Position numbers and translations under genes: made by a program. The notes beneath the pieces are model-generated. The model made no database searches. It had not been told where the DNA came from and worked only from the letters and a program-made list of their open reading frames with translations. Below are positions 47,801 to 59,397 of a DNA stretch of 64,000 nucleotides, piece by piece. Origin of the DNA: Pleodorina starrii (lineage: Eukaryota; Chlorophyta; Chlorophyceae; Chlamydomonadales; Volvocaceae); contig BRXU01000004.1 of NCBI GenBank assembly GCA_030267565.1, positions 5,276,501-5,340,500 of the forward strand, given 5' to 3'. The first letter of the stretch is position 1, and each line of letters opens with the position of its first letter.

Positions 47801-49640
47801 GACGCGCTGCTGAAGCTGATCCAGAGCCTGCGGCGGGAGTACGAGGCGGTGCAGTCCGCAAAGTCGGCCCAGGAGGAGGAGATGCGGGCGCTCAAGGAGC
47901 GGATGCTGCTGGGGGTGAGCGCGGCGGGCGGGCGGGCGGGGGATGGTGGGGGCCCGGGCGTATCAAAAACAAGCGGGGAAGCGTGCAGAGAGACCGGGCA
48001 GAAACGCGAGGGGGAATGGGAGGGCCGGAGAGGTGGCACTCAGGGCTTGGGTTGGGGCTCGCGGGCTGGTGGGGCCCCACGCTGGGCCAGAGGACAGCGA
48101 TCGGGAGGGAGCGGCTCCGTGGCTCAAAGGCTTGGGGCTCGGGCGGGCGCGGGGTCTGAAACTTATGTTTAAGAAACCGCAGGCGCAGGGGTGGGGGTTT
48201 CCTTGGCTACAAACGCAGCTGGGGCATGACTGTGCAGCCGGGGGGCGGCGGGCGGGTTAGAACTCAGAAGTCAGCCTGAAGCCAGGGTCGTGTTCAACAA
48301 CGCAACGCAAGGCCAAGGCGACTGTTGACACTGGACAGGCGCCGCTCGGGAGCTGGGCTTGGGATTACCCATCCAACAGCCAGCCAGCCAGCCACCATGG
48401 GCGCACACATGGAAAATACACGGTGTCGTACCCAGCGTCGGTATGTGACTCGGCCTTAGTATGTAATGCCCGACGCTGCTGAAAACCTGGAATCAGCGCC
48501 ACACATGACAGGGTCGGCTCAATCGACACCCAGCGCCCGCCCTCCTGAACTCCCTCTTCCTCCTGCTCTACGCGTACCGGCATTACATCCTTACATCCTT
48601 GCTTCACGCTGCGTGCCCACCCGCTCCATCCCCATCCCTTCCTGCCCCGTCCCCTGCCCTGCACCGTCCCTCCAGGGCGCCGCCCGCAACCGGATGCTGG
48701 TCAAGGGCGGCAGCAGCTTCAATGCGTTGGTCCGGGCCATGAAGCAGGACCTGGTGGAGGGCGGCCCGGGCGGCCAGGCGGCGGCGCGGGACCCCAACCT
48801 GCTCTATCAGGTGGACAAGCTGTCGCTGGACCAGGTCACCGTGTTTCCGGACGGGGAGCTCAATGTGCAGGCGGTCGCGTCGGCGCCCGGCGCAGCGGCG
48901 TTCGCGCGGCCAATCAGCGCAGGTGGGCGGGCCGACCCCGGGGTGCCGGGGGGTTTGTATGGGAGGTGCAATGCGTGGGGGGAGAGGGGGGGGGCTGGTG
49001 CCCCGGGTGGTGCGTGTGGAGGGGGAGGAGGTGCACATGGGTGGGCTCCTGTCGACGTCGGGGAAATGGGCCCAAGCCCACCTTTTTGACGCCGCTGCCG
49101 CTTGCGGCTTGCCCTGGTGGAACTCTCCTGGCCCTGTACTCCACATCCGACATCCCCAGCACTTATCAGCTCACCTCAATGCCATAGCTGCATTTTCTTT
49201 CTTGTCTTATTGGACACTCTCAGCTCAGGAAACCCCCAACTCACCTCGCGCCCTGATCCCTGAGCAAACCCTGTCTGCCCCCTCTCCTCCCTCGCGCCTT
49301 CCCCGATTCTCCGCCTGCAGGCCGCGGTCTGCGCCACCCGCCAGCCAGCCCGGGGCCCGTGCAGCCCATGCGTGTACCGCAGGGCTTTGGCGCCCTGGGC
49401 ATGGGGGCAGGCGCGGGCGCGGGGCCCTCCGGCGCCTCGCCCGGCCGCGGGCCCCCCCTGGCGGTGGGCGCGACCGGCCCCGGCAGCGGGCGCCCCGTGA
49501 GCCGCGAGGAGGTGGTGGCACGGCTGCAGAGCCTCTCAAAGGAGGAGCTGGATAGCTTCGAGGCGGCGCTGAGGGCGCAGAAGGCGGCGGCGGCGGGGGC
49601 AGGGCGACCGCCGGGCGTGGCGTCATCGTCGTACCGGTGA
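41880..49640 (+). CDS. Sfi1-like centrin-binding repeat protein with coiled coil
   Basis: Sfi1-type proteins bind centrin along a long helix in centrosomes, basal bodies and contractile fibres. Fourteen exons (41880-42219, 42290-42515, 42942-43129, 43516-43643, 44202-44441, 44722-44829, 45144-45230, 45600-45703, 46061-46325, 46902-47081, 47363-47483, 47778-47914, 48676-48922, 49321-49640) join in phase to 896 aa. Residues 1-250 are Ser/Arg/Tyr-rich and disordered. About 300-620 is a basic helical array with at least nine Trp-centred repeats (AFDAWRAA, AFQAWKDKF, AFLEWRHLC, LMEAWFNA, AWNSWRAFV, AWNKWSEAV, ARAWNQWWSWV, ALRGWIAM, LAWEAWWRAIEE). About 623-708 is a coiled coil (VKELREENERLRRDNERF). 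The C-terminus is Gly/Pro-rich and contains SREEVVARLQSLSKEELDSF. All introns are GT-AG. The Ser/Arg-rich first three exons are joined by phase alone and are less certain. Confidence 0.88.
44971..45045. repeat. GTGTGTATGTCAGTAT-type tandem repeat in Sfi1-like intron
   Basis: TATGTCAGTATGTGTGTG-like units recur three to four times, grading into GT-rich sequence, within the intron 44830-45143. Confidence 0.8.
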
Positions 49641-51420
49641 AGTGACGTGTGGAGGCGGAGCCGGCGATGGGTCGGGAGCGGCGGGCGGGGGGAGAGGTTG
49701 GCCGGGCGGGGAGGCCTTGTGGCGTTTTGCTGGGTGGACTCTCTCTCGGGGGGGGGAGTACTTCGCTGCGCTGCGCTTCTTCTTCCTTGCGCCCTTAAGC
49801 GGGGGGGGGGCCGTGTGGGGAGTCGGTGGTGGTATGTATTTGTGTATTTTATCGGTCCAGGAAGCCGTCCCGCGGGTAGCCCTCGGAGGTTGCTTTCGCT
49901 TGGAACATGGGAGGGTTCGGAAAGGGTGAAAGGAATGAAGGGGCGGACACCGCCTGGGTTGGATGGGGATTTTGGGGGTGGGAGTGCGTGGGGCGGGGTG
50001 GGGAGAGAGCCAGACCTTGGAGCTGCGTTGCCCCAGCGGGATGGGCCGTGACACGGGATCTGGGGAGGGGAGCGGAGGGTGGGAGGGAGGGAGGGAGGGA
50101 GGGAGGGAGGGAGGGAGGCGCAGTGGGTCACATGACTGACTGCTGTACATGAAGAGGTACCGTATATGCACGTGAGTTTCCATCGTGATCTGGGTGTTTT
50201 CCAAAGACCGACAGTAAACTCACTGAACACACGGTGCCCGGCTGGCCACGCGGCAACGCGTTTGCTGGCTTGTGGCGCGCCTCCTGCCGCCCTCGGCGGA
50301 ATAAAGGGCGCAATGCACCTGGAATTACCGAGGCATGCCAACGTGACCTGGAATGACGTGATGCGACGTGGCTTGTGGACTGAATTAGGGTTGGGCCGAC
50401 TGTGGGGTTGAGCTGCTGCTTCGCAGCTCGGTAGGTACAGACGGGAGCCGCGGCCGGACGGCGTGCCTGCCGGTCGCTTAATTGCTGCCGGTAAACCCGG
50501 GCAGAGGTAGACGACGCGAGCGGACAGCGCTGTTCACCGTGTCTTAATCCAAGGTGTGTAGGCCCGTGTGGAAATCAAATATGGCTTCGGAGGTCGGACT
50601 TGGAAGGACCGCGGCCCCAGGGGCCCAAGCAAGCACCCACCCGGACCGGGCGCACCCACCGCGGCCCACCGCATGAGGTCGAAAGGCCAAGGGGTTTCCT
50701 TATGGCCCCGATAAGGACAATCATGTTGTGACGATGGACTGCTATTGAAAGTGATAGCGCGCGTGGACGCGATTCGCGACTTGTGGTTTTGATACACGGA
50801 CGATGCACCAATGACTCCGTCGCTGCTGACCGAATGTCGCTTAGTTGTAAAGTTAGCCCCATCCGCCGCTTAACTCGTTGGGTTTCGAAACCGCGGGTCC
50901 GACCGCCTTTGTCCATGCCTCCTGCACTTGCGAACGGACGCTTGACGTGTATAGTGATGTCAGCTTCCATTCGCGCCAAAGTGGGGCACGCCGTAGCATA
51001 ACGCTTGTTGGGTCGCCATCAATGGACTTTCATGAAGCGGACGGATTGACGTGGCCACTCGCCAAAACGAAAAACGGGTTTTGAATTCCCAAGCGGAACA
51101 AGCTTTTGCCCGTGAACTGCTTGTTACAGCTTTAACAGGTTCTCATTTATACATATTTTCTCTTCATTCTGGAATGGCCCGCTTCGCATATCGGTAATCG
51201 GGCTCTCGCGCCGCCAAAAAAACAGGAGCACAAGCGCCGGCCTATGCGACGGGTCCTCAAGGGCCTTTGGACTTCTTGCCGAAAATCATCCCCTTTGGGT
51301 GCCGTTCATTGCGCCATTTCTGCGGGCCTTGCTTAGCTGACACGCGAGCCAAGTCAGGCCCTGTCAGGCCTGTGACCTCCGACCGCGGCCTGCAACGCGG
51401 CGGCGCGGCGGAACAGAACC
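49641..51420. other. intergenic, no supported gene
   Basis: It holds the Sfi1-like 3' UTR and the upstream region of the phospholipase-like gene. Its left part is G-rich, with a (GGGA)n tract at about 50082-50117. Large minus frames here are GC-bias artefacts. Confidence 0.5.
50082..50117. repeat. (GGGA)n tetranucleotide repeat
   Basis: About eight to nine uninterrupted GGGA units. Confidence 0.95.
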
Positions 51421-54400
51421 ATGGGTCGCAGCTGCCCTGCACGCCACCGCTCTCGGGTCACAGCCCTTGGCGCCGTCTTCCATCTGGCCTTGATCCTGGA
51501 GGCTTTGTCCAAACGAGTGGGCGCGCAACAGGTACTTCCTTCGTTGACACGGCGAAGGACTGGGAAGCTGCGACAGCATCATCCCGGGCACGTGTCGTAC
51601 CCCCGTGTCGTACCCCGCGTGTGTCCTGCTTGCCACACGACTGTCCGTGTGTGCAGGTGTTCCGTCCGAGCGACCCGGTGTCGGTGTTTGTGTGGAAGGG
51701 CTCCGACCAGCCGGGCTTCGAGTATCCGGAGCTCAGTGAGGTCGGCGACTGGGGCATCCCGCGCCTGCGAGCCAAGCCCAACCTGGGGGTTGCGCTCAGC
51801 GGCGGCGGCTACCGCGCAGCCACGCTTGCGGTCGGCTGGGCGCGCGGGCTGTACCTGGTGAGGGCACATGAGGGCAGATGGGCTGGTGTGTATGTGAGGT
51901 AGAGCAAGATGGCCGCCGCCTTGGACGAAGGCCCTCAGGGGTGTTGAGATGTTGAGAAGTTCAGTGGCGCCTTCGTAGTGACCCGTGGGTCACCGTCCAC
52001 GTCTCAGCCTTTCCTGTTTCGATTTCAGGCAGGCCGCCGCGGGTTGAGGCATACAACGAGGTTTCGGTTTCTCCTTGTATTGGGCAGCGGTGGTTGCAAT
52101 GTCCTGCAAGCAACGGCGTCCCAAGCTCCCAGCCCGCCCCGCCTGCCCCCTTCCCAACTCCGCTGCCCGGCCCCGGCCCCGTACATCCCACAAATCTCAA
52201 ATCCATCCGGCCAGCTGGGGTTGCTGCCGCTGGCTCGCTACATGAGCTCCAATTCGGGCGGCAGCTGGTTCAACGGCCCACTGTCGTACAGCGGGGTAAG
52301 TACGGCACCATGGCGGGAAGTAACGGCAGAGGGAGCGCCGGCCCTCCCCGCATCCCCGGATCCGACTTCATGCTCGCGATCTCAAGGGCGTGCCTCAACT
52401 GACACTCGCGCGTGAGGACCGCACATGTGTCATAGACCCTTGGCGCCATCACGCTGTTCACCAGTAACGCCACTCGCCACTCGCCGGTCGCCACTCGCCG
52501 GTCGCCACTCGCCGCCGCCGCCGCCGCAGTTTCCCGTGGGCCCGTTCCTGGGGCCCTATGTCCCGCCAGCCAATCTGAGCCGCGGCTCTCTGGGCTCTCG
52601 GGAGCTGTTGCCGCCCGGATCCTTCGGCGAGACTCTAGCGGACAAGGCCATCATCTCAGACGCCATCAAGGGGGTGCTCATAGACCTGGGTGCGAGGCTG
52701 CGTGCGACCTGCGTGGGGCGTGGGGCGGGGTTGAGGTGTTACATTAGCGGAGTCGGGGGTGTGGGTTTTAGGGTTTTAGGGTTACGGGGATGCAGTTTGA
52801 GGCGCCAACGCTCCACTGCACTCCCTCGCCTTCCGTGGCTTCAAGGTTTTCTTTGGTTCTCTCGGTGCCTAGTGGCTGCGACCCGTACCAACCTCGTACT
52901 GCACTTGTTGCATGAGGCAGGCTCTTGTCCAAACGAACGAACCCGCTGAGCTCGAGACACGCACCCGTCGGCCCGCCCGCGCCGTCTTGGTGCCGTGTGT
53001 ACGGCACCGCAGTCGTACCAGGCCGGGAGAGCTTCAGCGGCTGGACGGAAGCCATTGCGAGGGCGTTTCTTGGGCCGTACGGCCTCGATCTGCAGGTAAG
53101 ATGGTTCGTACACCGTACGTCGTACTGCGCAGCCAGCAGGACAGCCCAGGGAGGCGGCGGTGGCCGCAAGATGCTATGGTGTGCCTTTTGCGAGTCGAAC
53201 AACCATGTGTTCGACCTGTGTGCTGGGGCCGTGCATGGACCGTGCAGGCGACGGCGCACAGGTCCTGCAGGATCAAGAATCGCTCCGAAAGCCACTATGA
53301 CCGCTTCGAAACCCACCAGCTGTTGTTCCATAGACATGACGGCGCCGGCTGCGCCGTTCACCCTCACATCACGCCCGCGGCTCAACCTCCGCGGGGCCCT
53401 CTTCCCCTGTCAACCACGGGTCACCCCCCCCCCCGCGGGACAGCCCTGTGCTGCAGCGCGGCGCCTTTGCCTCCTTGGCCCTACTGCCGGGGCGGACCCC
53501 GTTTGCCGCGCGGCGCCCCTCACCCTCACCAAAGATCCAACCCGGCTTCACCCCTTTCTAAGCTTAACCCTGCTTCGTCCCTACGAAACAATCTATTGAA
53601 GCCCTCCGCTGCCATCCTCCTCTCCCCCCAGAACAGCAGCATCACCGCCCAGGGCACCCGCGGCAATGTGAGCACCCGGCTGGCTGCGGCCTACCCCGGC
53701 GTGCCCCTCTACACCGCCATGGCCACTCCGGACCGGTGCGAACGGTGAAAAGAGTATGTGCGTGAGCGTGAGTGTATATATATGTGTGTGTGTCCCTCGG
53801 AGGGGCCGTATGGGCGTGGGCGTGGCGGGGCGATGGTGGGAAGGCCCTTGCCCACACGACGGCTCTCCTGCACCCCACACCGTCGCAACTCACACATCTC
53901 ACGCTCCGTGTAGACTGCATCGCGCCACCACACCGTGCATTAACCCGTACTATACGGCGCCGTAATGGAAAGGTGGTCGTTGCTGCAACCAGTGGGGTGG
54001 TTGCTAAGGGGCGGGGTTTTGCCTTTTGTGGGTGTACCGTATGAGGTATGACAGTACGCTGCATCGTAAGCCTCTGATTGGTGATTCAGCGGTGATTACC
54101 AGTTTTACCAGTTTACCAGATTACCATACTACCGCTTTGACCGCCCGCCTCTGCCGTTCTTGCTGCTGCTGGTGCTGCTGCTGCTGCTGCTGCTGTTCCT
54201 GCTGCTTCTATTCGGCGCCTTGTACGACCAACGTACGACGGGGGCACTTTCCTCGCAGCCCCTTCCCCGTCATCCTGGGCTCCATCATGCGTGTGGGCAC
54301 ACCCCAGGTCTTCTACCCATTCGAGGTGCTGCTGCTGCTGCTGGGCACAGAGCTGCGCTGCGCTGTGCGGGGTTGGGCTGTGACATGTATTGTGCTACGC

Positions 54401-57400
54401 TGTGCTATGCTGTCCTACGTGCTGTGCTGCGCAACACGTCGCGATTTGTGCTGCGCTACTTGCTGCTGCGCTGCGTGCTGCACTATGCTATGCTGTGATG
54501 CCTTGTGCTATGCTGCGATGTGTGCTGTGATGCGTTGTGTTATGCTGCTATGGTGTGCTGCGCTTCCGCTGCGTCCTGGTGCTTCGCCGGCGGTGCGCCT
54601 GTGCTTCCGTATGTGTGTGTGTGTACTGCGCGTCATTGCGCCTCTGCGCTGCCGAAGTGCTGTTGCGGTGTCCGCCAGTGGCCCGCACACTTCCCATGCA
54701 GGGGGGCTGCTCCGTCCTACCTTGCCTCCGCCGCTGTCGCCCCTCGCCGCCCCTCCCCTGTCCGCCCAGTGCACGCCCCTGTACGTGGGCGACCCCGCCC
54801 CCAATCTCAGCCTGACCCCGCCCCTGGGCCCCGGCTTCATTGAGCCGCTGGGCTTCAACAGCCCGCAGCCGGGAGCTCCCCCGCCGGGCCCGGCCCCGCC
54901 GGTGGGACTCCAGGTACGGACAGTACGGTACAGCATCCTAACCTGAAGAGATCCCGTGGAGTAAGGGCGGCCCAGCCTCCCTCCCAGCACGAGCTCTGAA
55001 CACCGATCTCTCCTTCCCTCCACGCTTCCCTCCACGCCTCCCTCTCGCCCCATCCGCCCCCATGCACCCATCACCTCTCCTATTCCCTTGCGCCTGTGTG
55101 CCGTACCTTGCACCTGTGTGCCGTACCTTGCGCCGCACTTTACCCACCAGGGCGCCGTCAACGTGACCCCCTTCAAGTTGGTCCCCTTGGCCACCTACAT
55201 GGGGATCTCCTCCAGCTTCGTGTCCCAGGGAGTGCGCCCCTCAAGCACCGCCGGCTTTGCGGCTACGGGCACCGAGCGGCTCAATTACTGGTGCGTGCGG
55301 CGGCTGGGCACTGGGGCCGGCGTACCGTATGCCGTATACCGGGTATTTACTTGACCAGGGCGTACCACAAAACCAATGAACGGGAATCGACGCAAGGAAA
55401 CGCAACAACGCAAGGAAAAGCAAAGGACGTGAGGGTGTGTGCTACGATGAGGACAAAAGCTTCTGGGTTACGGTACCAAGCGCTTGTGGCTGGGGCGTGC
55501 GGGTTGGCTGGCGGGTGGGGGGGCGCATTGGTTGTGCACGCCAACCAACCAACACGCCTGCCTCCTCCATCGCCCCTCCGCTCCATAATACACCTGGGCG
55601 TCTCCACGCCACTTGCACCTCTTGACACCCACACTTCCCCCCCTTCCACCCTGTCCCGCCTCGCTCCGCCCCGCCTCGCCCCTCCAGGAGCCCCTCCAAC
55701 TACTCGGCGGGCGACACGCTGTCCTTCGCCGACGGTGCCGGGGTGGACAACCTGGCCCTCACCCCTCTGCTGCGCCGCCGAGTGACCCATATCGTGGCGG
55801 GCGTCGCGGCGCTCACCCCCGCCAACCTCAGCCCCGCAGACTGGGCAGTAGGTGGGGCACAGGGCAGTGCACACGTCCACTTCCACGTGCACGTGCATGT
55901 GCGTGTGCGTGTGCGTGTGCTCCGAGCGGGCGCGCCGTGAGGATCACTGCCGGCTGCCCCTGCTCATAATCAATCCCTACTTGGTGAATCTTCACCAATG
56001 CCGGCTCGGTCTCCTTGTTGTGATTCGTGTTTGTTATCCCTCACGACCCTCACTCTCTACGGTACCCTCTACCCTCATCCTCGCCATCGCGCTCTCTGCT
56101 TCCACCCTCAAATGCCGTACAGCTCAGTACGATGTGGCGGGGCTGTTCGGTGCCGTACCGCTCAACGCCACAAGCTACGAGGGTCTGAAGGAGGGTCTCA
56201 CGGGGGTGCAGCCGGACGTGTTCAATCGGGCGCTTCAGGCAGGCGGCGGTGTACGATACCGGTAGTTGGTTGGCCCTGCCAACGTTGGGTAGTTGGCGGT
56301 TGCAGTACCGGTAATTTAGTTATTAGCCCCTATGGGTAGAGCCCTCTAATCCGTTCTTTCACGGTTGCTGCTTGATTGGCCAGTCTGGGCCAGTCTGGGC
56401 GCGTCTGTGTGAGGAAGGCGAGTTAAGGCAGTGAAACGGCCACGCACACGAGCTGGCAGGCCGACACATCGACATGCCCAACACGCCCCCCCCAGCCCCC
56501 CAGCTGTTTCTCAACCAGTCACCCATCCCCGCCGTTGTACCAGGTGTACGGTGTAAGGCTGTGCACGACTGCGCGTTCAAACGGACCCGCAGGTGTTTCC
56601 GCGGGAAGGGTACGACGAGCTGTACGACACGCTGCGAGGCGGGCTGACGCATGGCCAGCCCGCCATCCACCGCGCGTCGTACGAGGTACTGCCTAATGCG
56701 GCCCAGGCGATCACCGGCGGGTGGCAGGTGGAGGTGCTGTGGCTGTTCAACATGCAGGTCGGTGCTGGGGTGGTTAGATCAAAACCTGTCACCGTTGTCT
56801 GGTTTTAGAGGGTTAGTTGGATGGTCTGTTGGTTGGTTGATTGGTCGGTTGGTTGGTTGGTTGGTCAGAAACGGGTCCGTCCAAAAGGCTTTCCGAGATT
56901 CCAACATGCCGCAAGTCAGTTGCTCGGCGCTGGGCTGTTGGGCTGGTCTGATTTCCGGGGCAGACAGACGTTGCGTGAAGTAACTGTGGCCGCCTACGTC
57001 CCTGTACCAAACTTTCGCCTTTTTTGCTGCACCATGGATCGCGCCCGTGTGCCCGCCGCCCGTGTACTACCCCTTGCTTGCTGCGTTCTTCAGGCCAGCG
57101 AGTGGGAGTCGCAGCTCCCGATCGACACCCGCGACTTCCTCAACCTGAATCGGGCCAACACTGGCAGGTACCGTACATGGCAGTACATCACAGCGCACTT
57201 GCGTACGCTCCGCTCGGCTGTACATCCGTTTGCTGGGTTCCTCGTCTTAAACAACTAAATATATATTGTGTTGGCACTGCCCCTTGTGATTTGGTAGCCT
57301 CCTGCATTGTGTTATGCGACGTGGCCCCGCGCCCCGCCTCTATACCAAATTTACCAATGCCCGTCGCCCGTCGCCGCCGCAATCGATCGCCGGCTGGCGA

Positions 57401-58629
57401 TGTACGGCACGCTTTACATATACGACACGTACGACACGTACAGCGATCTGCACCAGTATCCTCACATCTCCACCTACACCGCCAACTACTCACCCGAGCT
57501 GGTCACGCTGCTGAGCCAACAAGCCACCTGGACCGTACTGCAAGTGCGTCGTGTCGCGTCGCGATGCGTTGCTTGGCTTTGCATATGTCGCGTTGCGTTG
57601 CGTTGCAAATGTTGTACGCCTGTGTGGCGGGATCTGCCGTACCGGGGATGAGCGGTCTGTGGTCTGCCGGCGCGGTCAAGTCCGTCAGTCGCTCGGACCC
57701 GCATCCCAGGCGGTTGTGTGGCTCTGCTGCGGCAGTGCCGGCGCACTGTGCGGTGCGCACTGCGGCACCGAGGGTCGGTCGGGGATCCGGGGCCCGGCTT
57801 CGTTCACGGCCCCGCCGCAACGCAACTCGACCTCAACCCGTCGGCTCAATGCCGCATTCGTCCGTCCACTCTAACGCTTCCTCGGGGTCTTGGTAGAGTG
57901 CCATATCATGGACAAGAATTAGCCATCCGCCCATCCGCCCAACCATCCATCCGCCTAACCGCCCATCCGCCAATCCGCCAAACCATCGATGACCATGTTC
58001 CCCAGGCGGCCTCGGAGCTCCTGGATCTTCTGGAGGGCTCCGGCGTGTCCCCGCCCGGAATGACTCCAGCCGGCCGGAATGACACCGCCGCCAACGCCAG
58101 TGCCAACGCGACCAGCCACAGAACCGCTGCACCAACCGGAGGCGGCAGCAGCGGCGGCATCAACGCCACGAGCCGTGGCGCCCCAGCGGCCGCAGCAGCC
58201 AACAGCAGCCAGCCCCTCAACAGTTCAGCGCTAGGCGCCGTCGAGGCCAGGGCGGCGGCGACGCTCGTACAACTCGCACAGCAGCCGCCGCTGACGCTGC
58301 GCGCCGGCGTGGCGCCGCCGCTGGCGCAGGTGGAGCAGCTGGGCGGTGGGCTGCCGGAGGATGTACGACAGCCGCGGAATTCGTACACGATGGCGCTGGG
58401 CGGGCCGCCGGCTGAGCTCGGTGGTGGCGACGCGGCGGAGACTATCTTACTGCCGGCTAAGAATGAGAGCGTCTACGGCGGCGCCGCGGGCGGCGGCGCG
58501 GCGGGTGGTCGGTGGTGGCACGCGGGGTTGATGGCGGCGGCGGTGGCGGTGTGTTCGGTGACGAGTGGCGCTGGGTGGGGCATGTTGGCCGCGGCAGCGG
58601 CGGCAGCGGCGGTGCAAGGTGCGCGGTGA
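51421..58629 (+). CDS. secreted cPLA2/lysophospholipase-like hydrolase
   Basis: Fifteen exons (51421-51531, 51657-51857, 52215-52295, 52530-52689, 53013-53095, 53632-53735, 54259-54325, 54770-54913, 55151-55290, 55688-55847, 56128-56238, 56593-56757, 57094-57167, 57444-57543, 58006-58629) join in phase to 774 aa. A signal peptide (VTALGAVFHLALILEAL) suggests secretion. The acyl-hydrolase core shows an oxyanion loop GVALSGGGYRAATLA (about 81-95), the candidate nucleophile S118 in MSSNSGGSWF and the candidate catalytic Asp D379 in LSFADGAGVDNLALTPLL; VFPREGYDEL and the HQYPHISTY segment also fit the cPLA2 fold. The last exon has many N-glycosylation sequons (NDT, NAS, NAT, NSS) and a hydrophobic Ala-rich C-terminus that could be a GPI signal or membrane anchor. 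The intron after exon 11 is either GC-AG (CAG|GCAGGC, exon end 56238) or GT-AG with an exon end at 56250; both keep phase. Confidence 0.88.
52766..52781 (+). repeat. interstitial telomere-type repeat (TTTTAGGG)2
   Basis: Two perfect head-to-tail copies of TTTTAGGG, the telomere unit of Chlamydomonas, inside intron 4 of the phospholipase-like gene. A degenerate third unit (TTACGGGG) follows. Confidence 0.85.
54163..54203. repeat. (CTG)n trinucleotide repeat in intron
   Basis: CTG/GCT triplets with one or two interruptions lie in the intron before exon 7 of the phospholipase-like gene. CTG-rich drift continues near 54325-54350. Confidence 0.85.
55093..55132. repeat. 20-bp tandem duplication in intron
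   Basis: CCTGTGTGCCGTACCTTGCA occurs twice, head to tail (the second copy ends in G), just before the acceptor of exon 9. Each copy contains a CCGTAC motif. Confidence 0.9.
56815..56866. repeat. (TTGG)n-type repeat in intron
   Basis: GTTGGTTGGTTGATTGGTCG and further TTGG units lie in the intron 56758-57093 of the phospholipase-like gene. Confidence 0.85.
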
Positions 58630-59397
58630 AAGCATTGCGAACTGCCTGTTTGGGACGGATGTGAACCAATTGAAAAGCCAGTAGCGCCGCTGGCGCCGGC
58701 CGCCGTTGCCGCCGAGCGCGGATTACGCACGTCAAAAGACGATCGCAGCAGCAGCAGCAGCAGCAGCAGCAGCCGGAACTGTCCTTCGACCACCGCTGCA
58801 ATGGACAAGTACAGCACGCATTTGGAGCTGAGCGTGCTTTTACTGCGATTTGCTGATGCTGAATCCTCAATCCTGACCCGGAAGAGTGGACGCCAACGTC
58901 TGCCGTGCGCGCATGCACAAACGCGCGCGTGCTTGTGGGCATGGGCTTTCGATAAGCGCACGAAGATGCCGCACTTGAGATTTGCAGTGATTAGCTTTAC
59001 GGTATTTGGAGACAGGCCAGCGCTATCAACCGCCGCGCTGCGGCGCGAGGGAGGGTTGTGACCCCCGGGTCAGCATTGCGGGAAATTGCGAGACCGTAAC
59101 CGCACGTCTGCGCGCACCAGAACTGGGCCGTTTGAAATGCCTTCATTAGACGATAGGGCAGTATATGGCTGTTTCTTCTCGCCACTGGTCCTTGTTGTTT
59201 CGCCTTGAATGTTGCATGAATTTGCTTACGAGAGCAAGCCGCCACATGCTCTGCCGATTACGTTGGCTGGGTTGTGTCATGTGCCGTACTCCGCCTCTCT
59301 TCAATCTGGAAAAACAAAACCAAGGAAAATTCATCGCGTACTTGCACGCTTCCAAATCATACACACGGTTTATCTGCTCACACACCAACCACCAAAG
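58630..59397. other. intergenic, with (AGC)n tract
   Basis: It holds the phospholipase-like 3' UTR and the upstream region of the LHC-like gene. An (AGC)n trinucleotide repeat lies at about 58744-58772. No supported coding exon. Confidence 0.5.

Noticed and set aside
49241..50341. 366-aa minus-strand open frame rich in Pro/Arg
   Set aside because: It is antisense to the last Sfi1-like exon and to the (GGGA)n tract; composition artefact.
54026..54946. 306-aa plus-strand open frame with poly-Cys/Leu
   Set aside because: It translates the intronic CTG repeat and only shares exons 7 and 8 of the phospholipase-like gene by chance readthrough.
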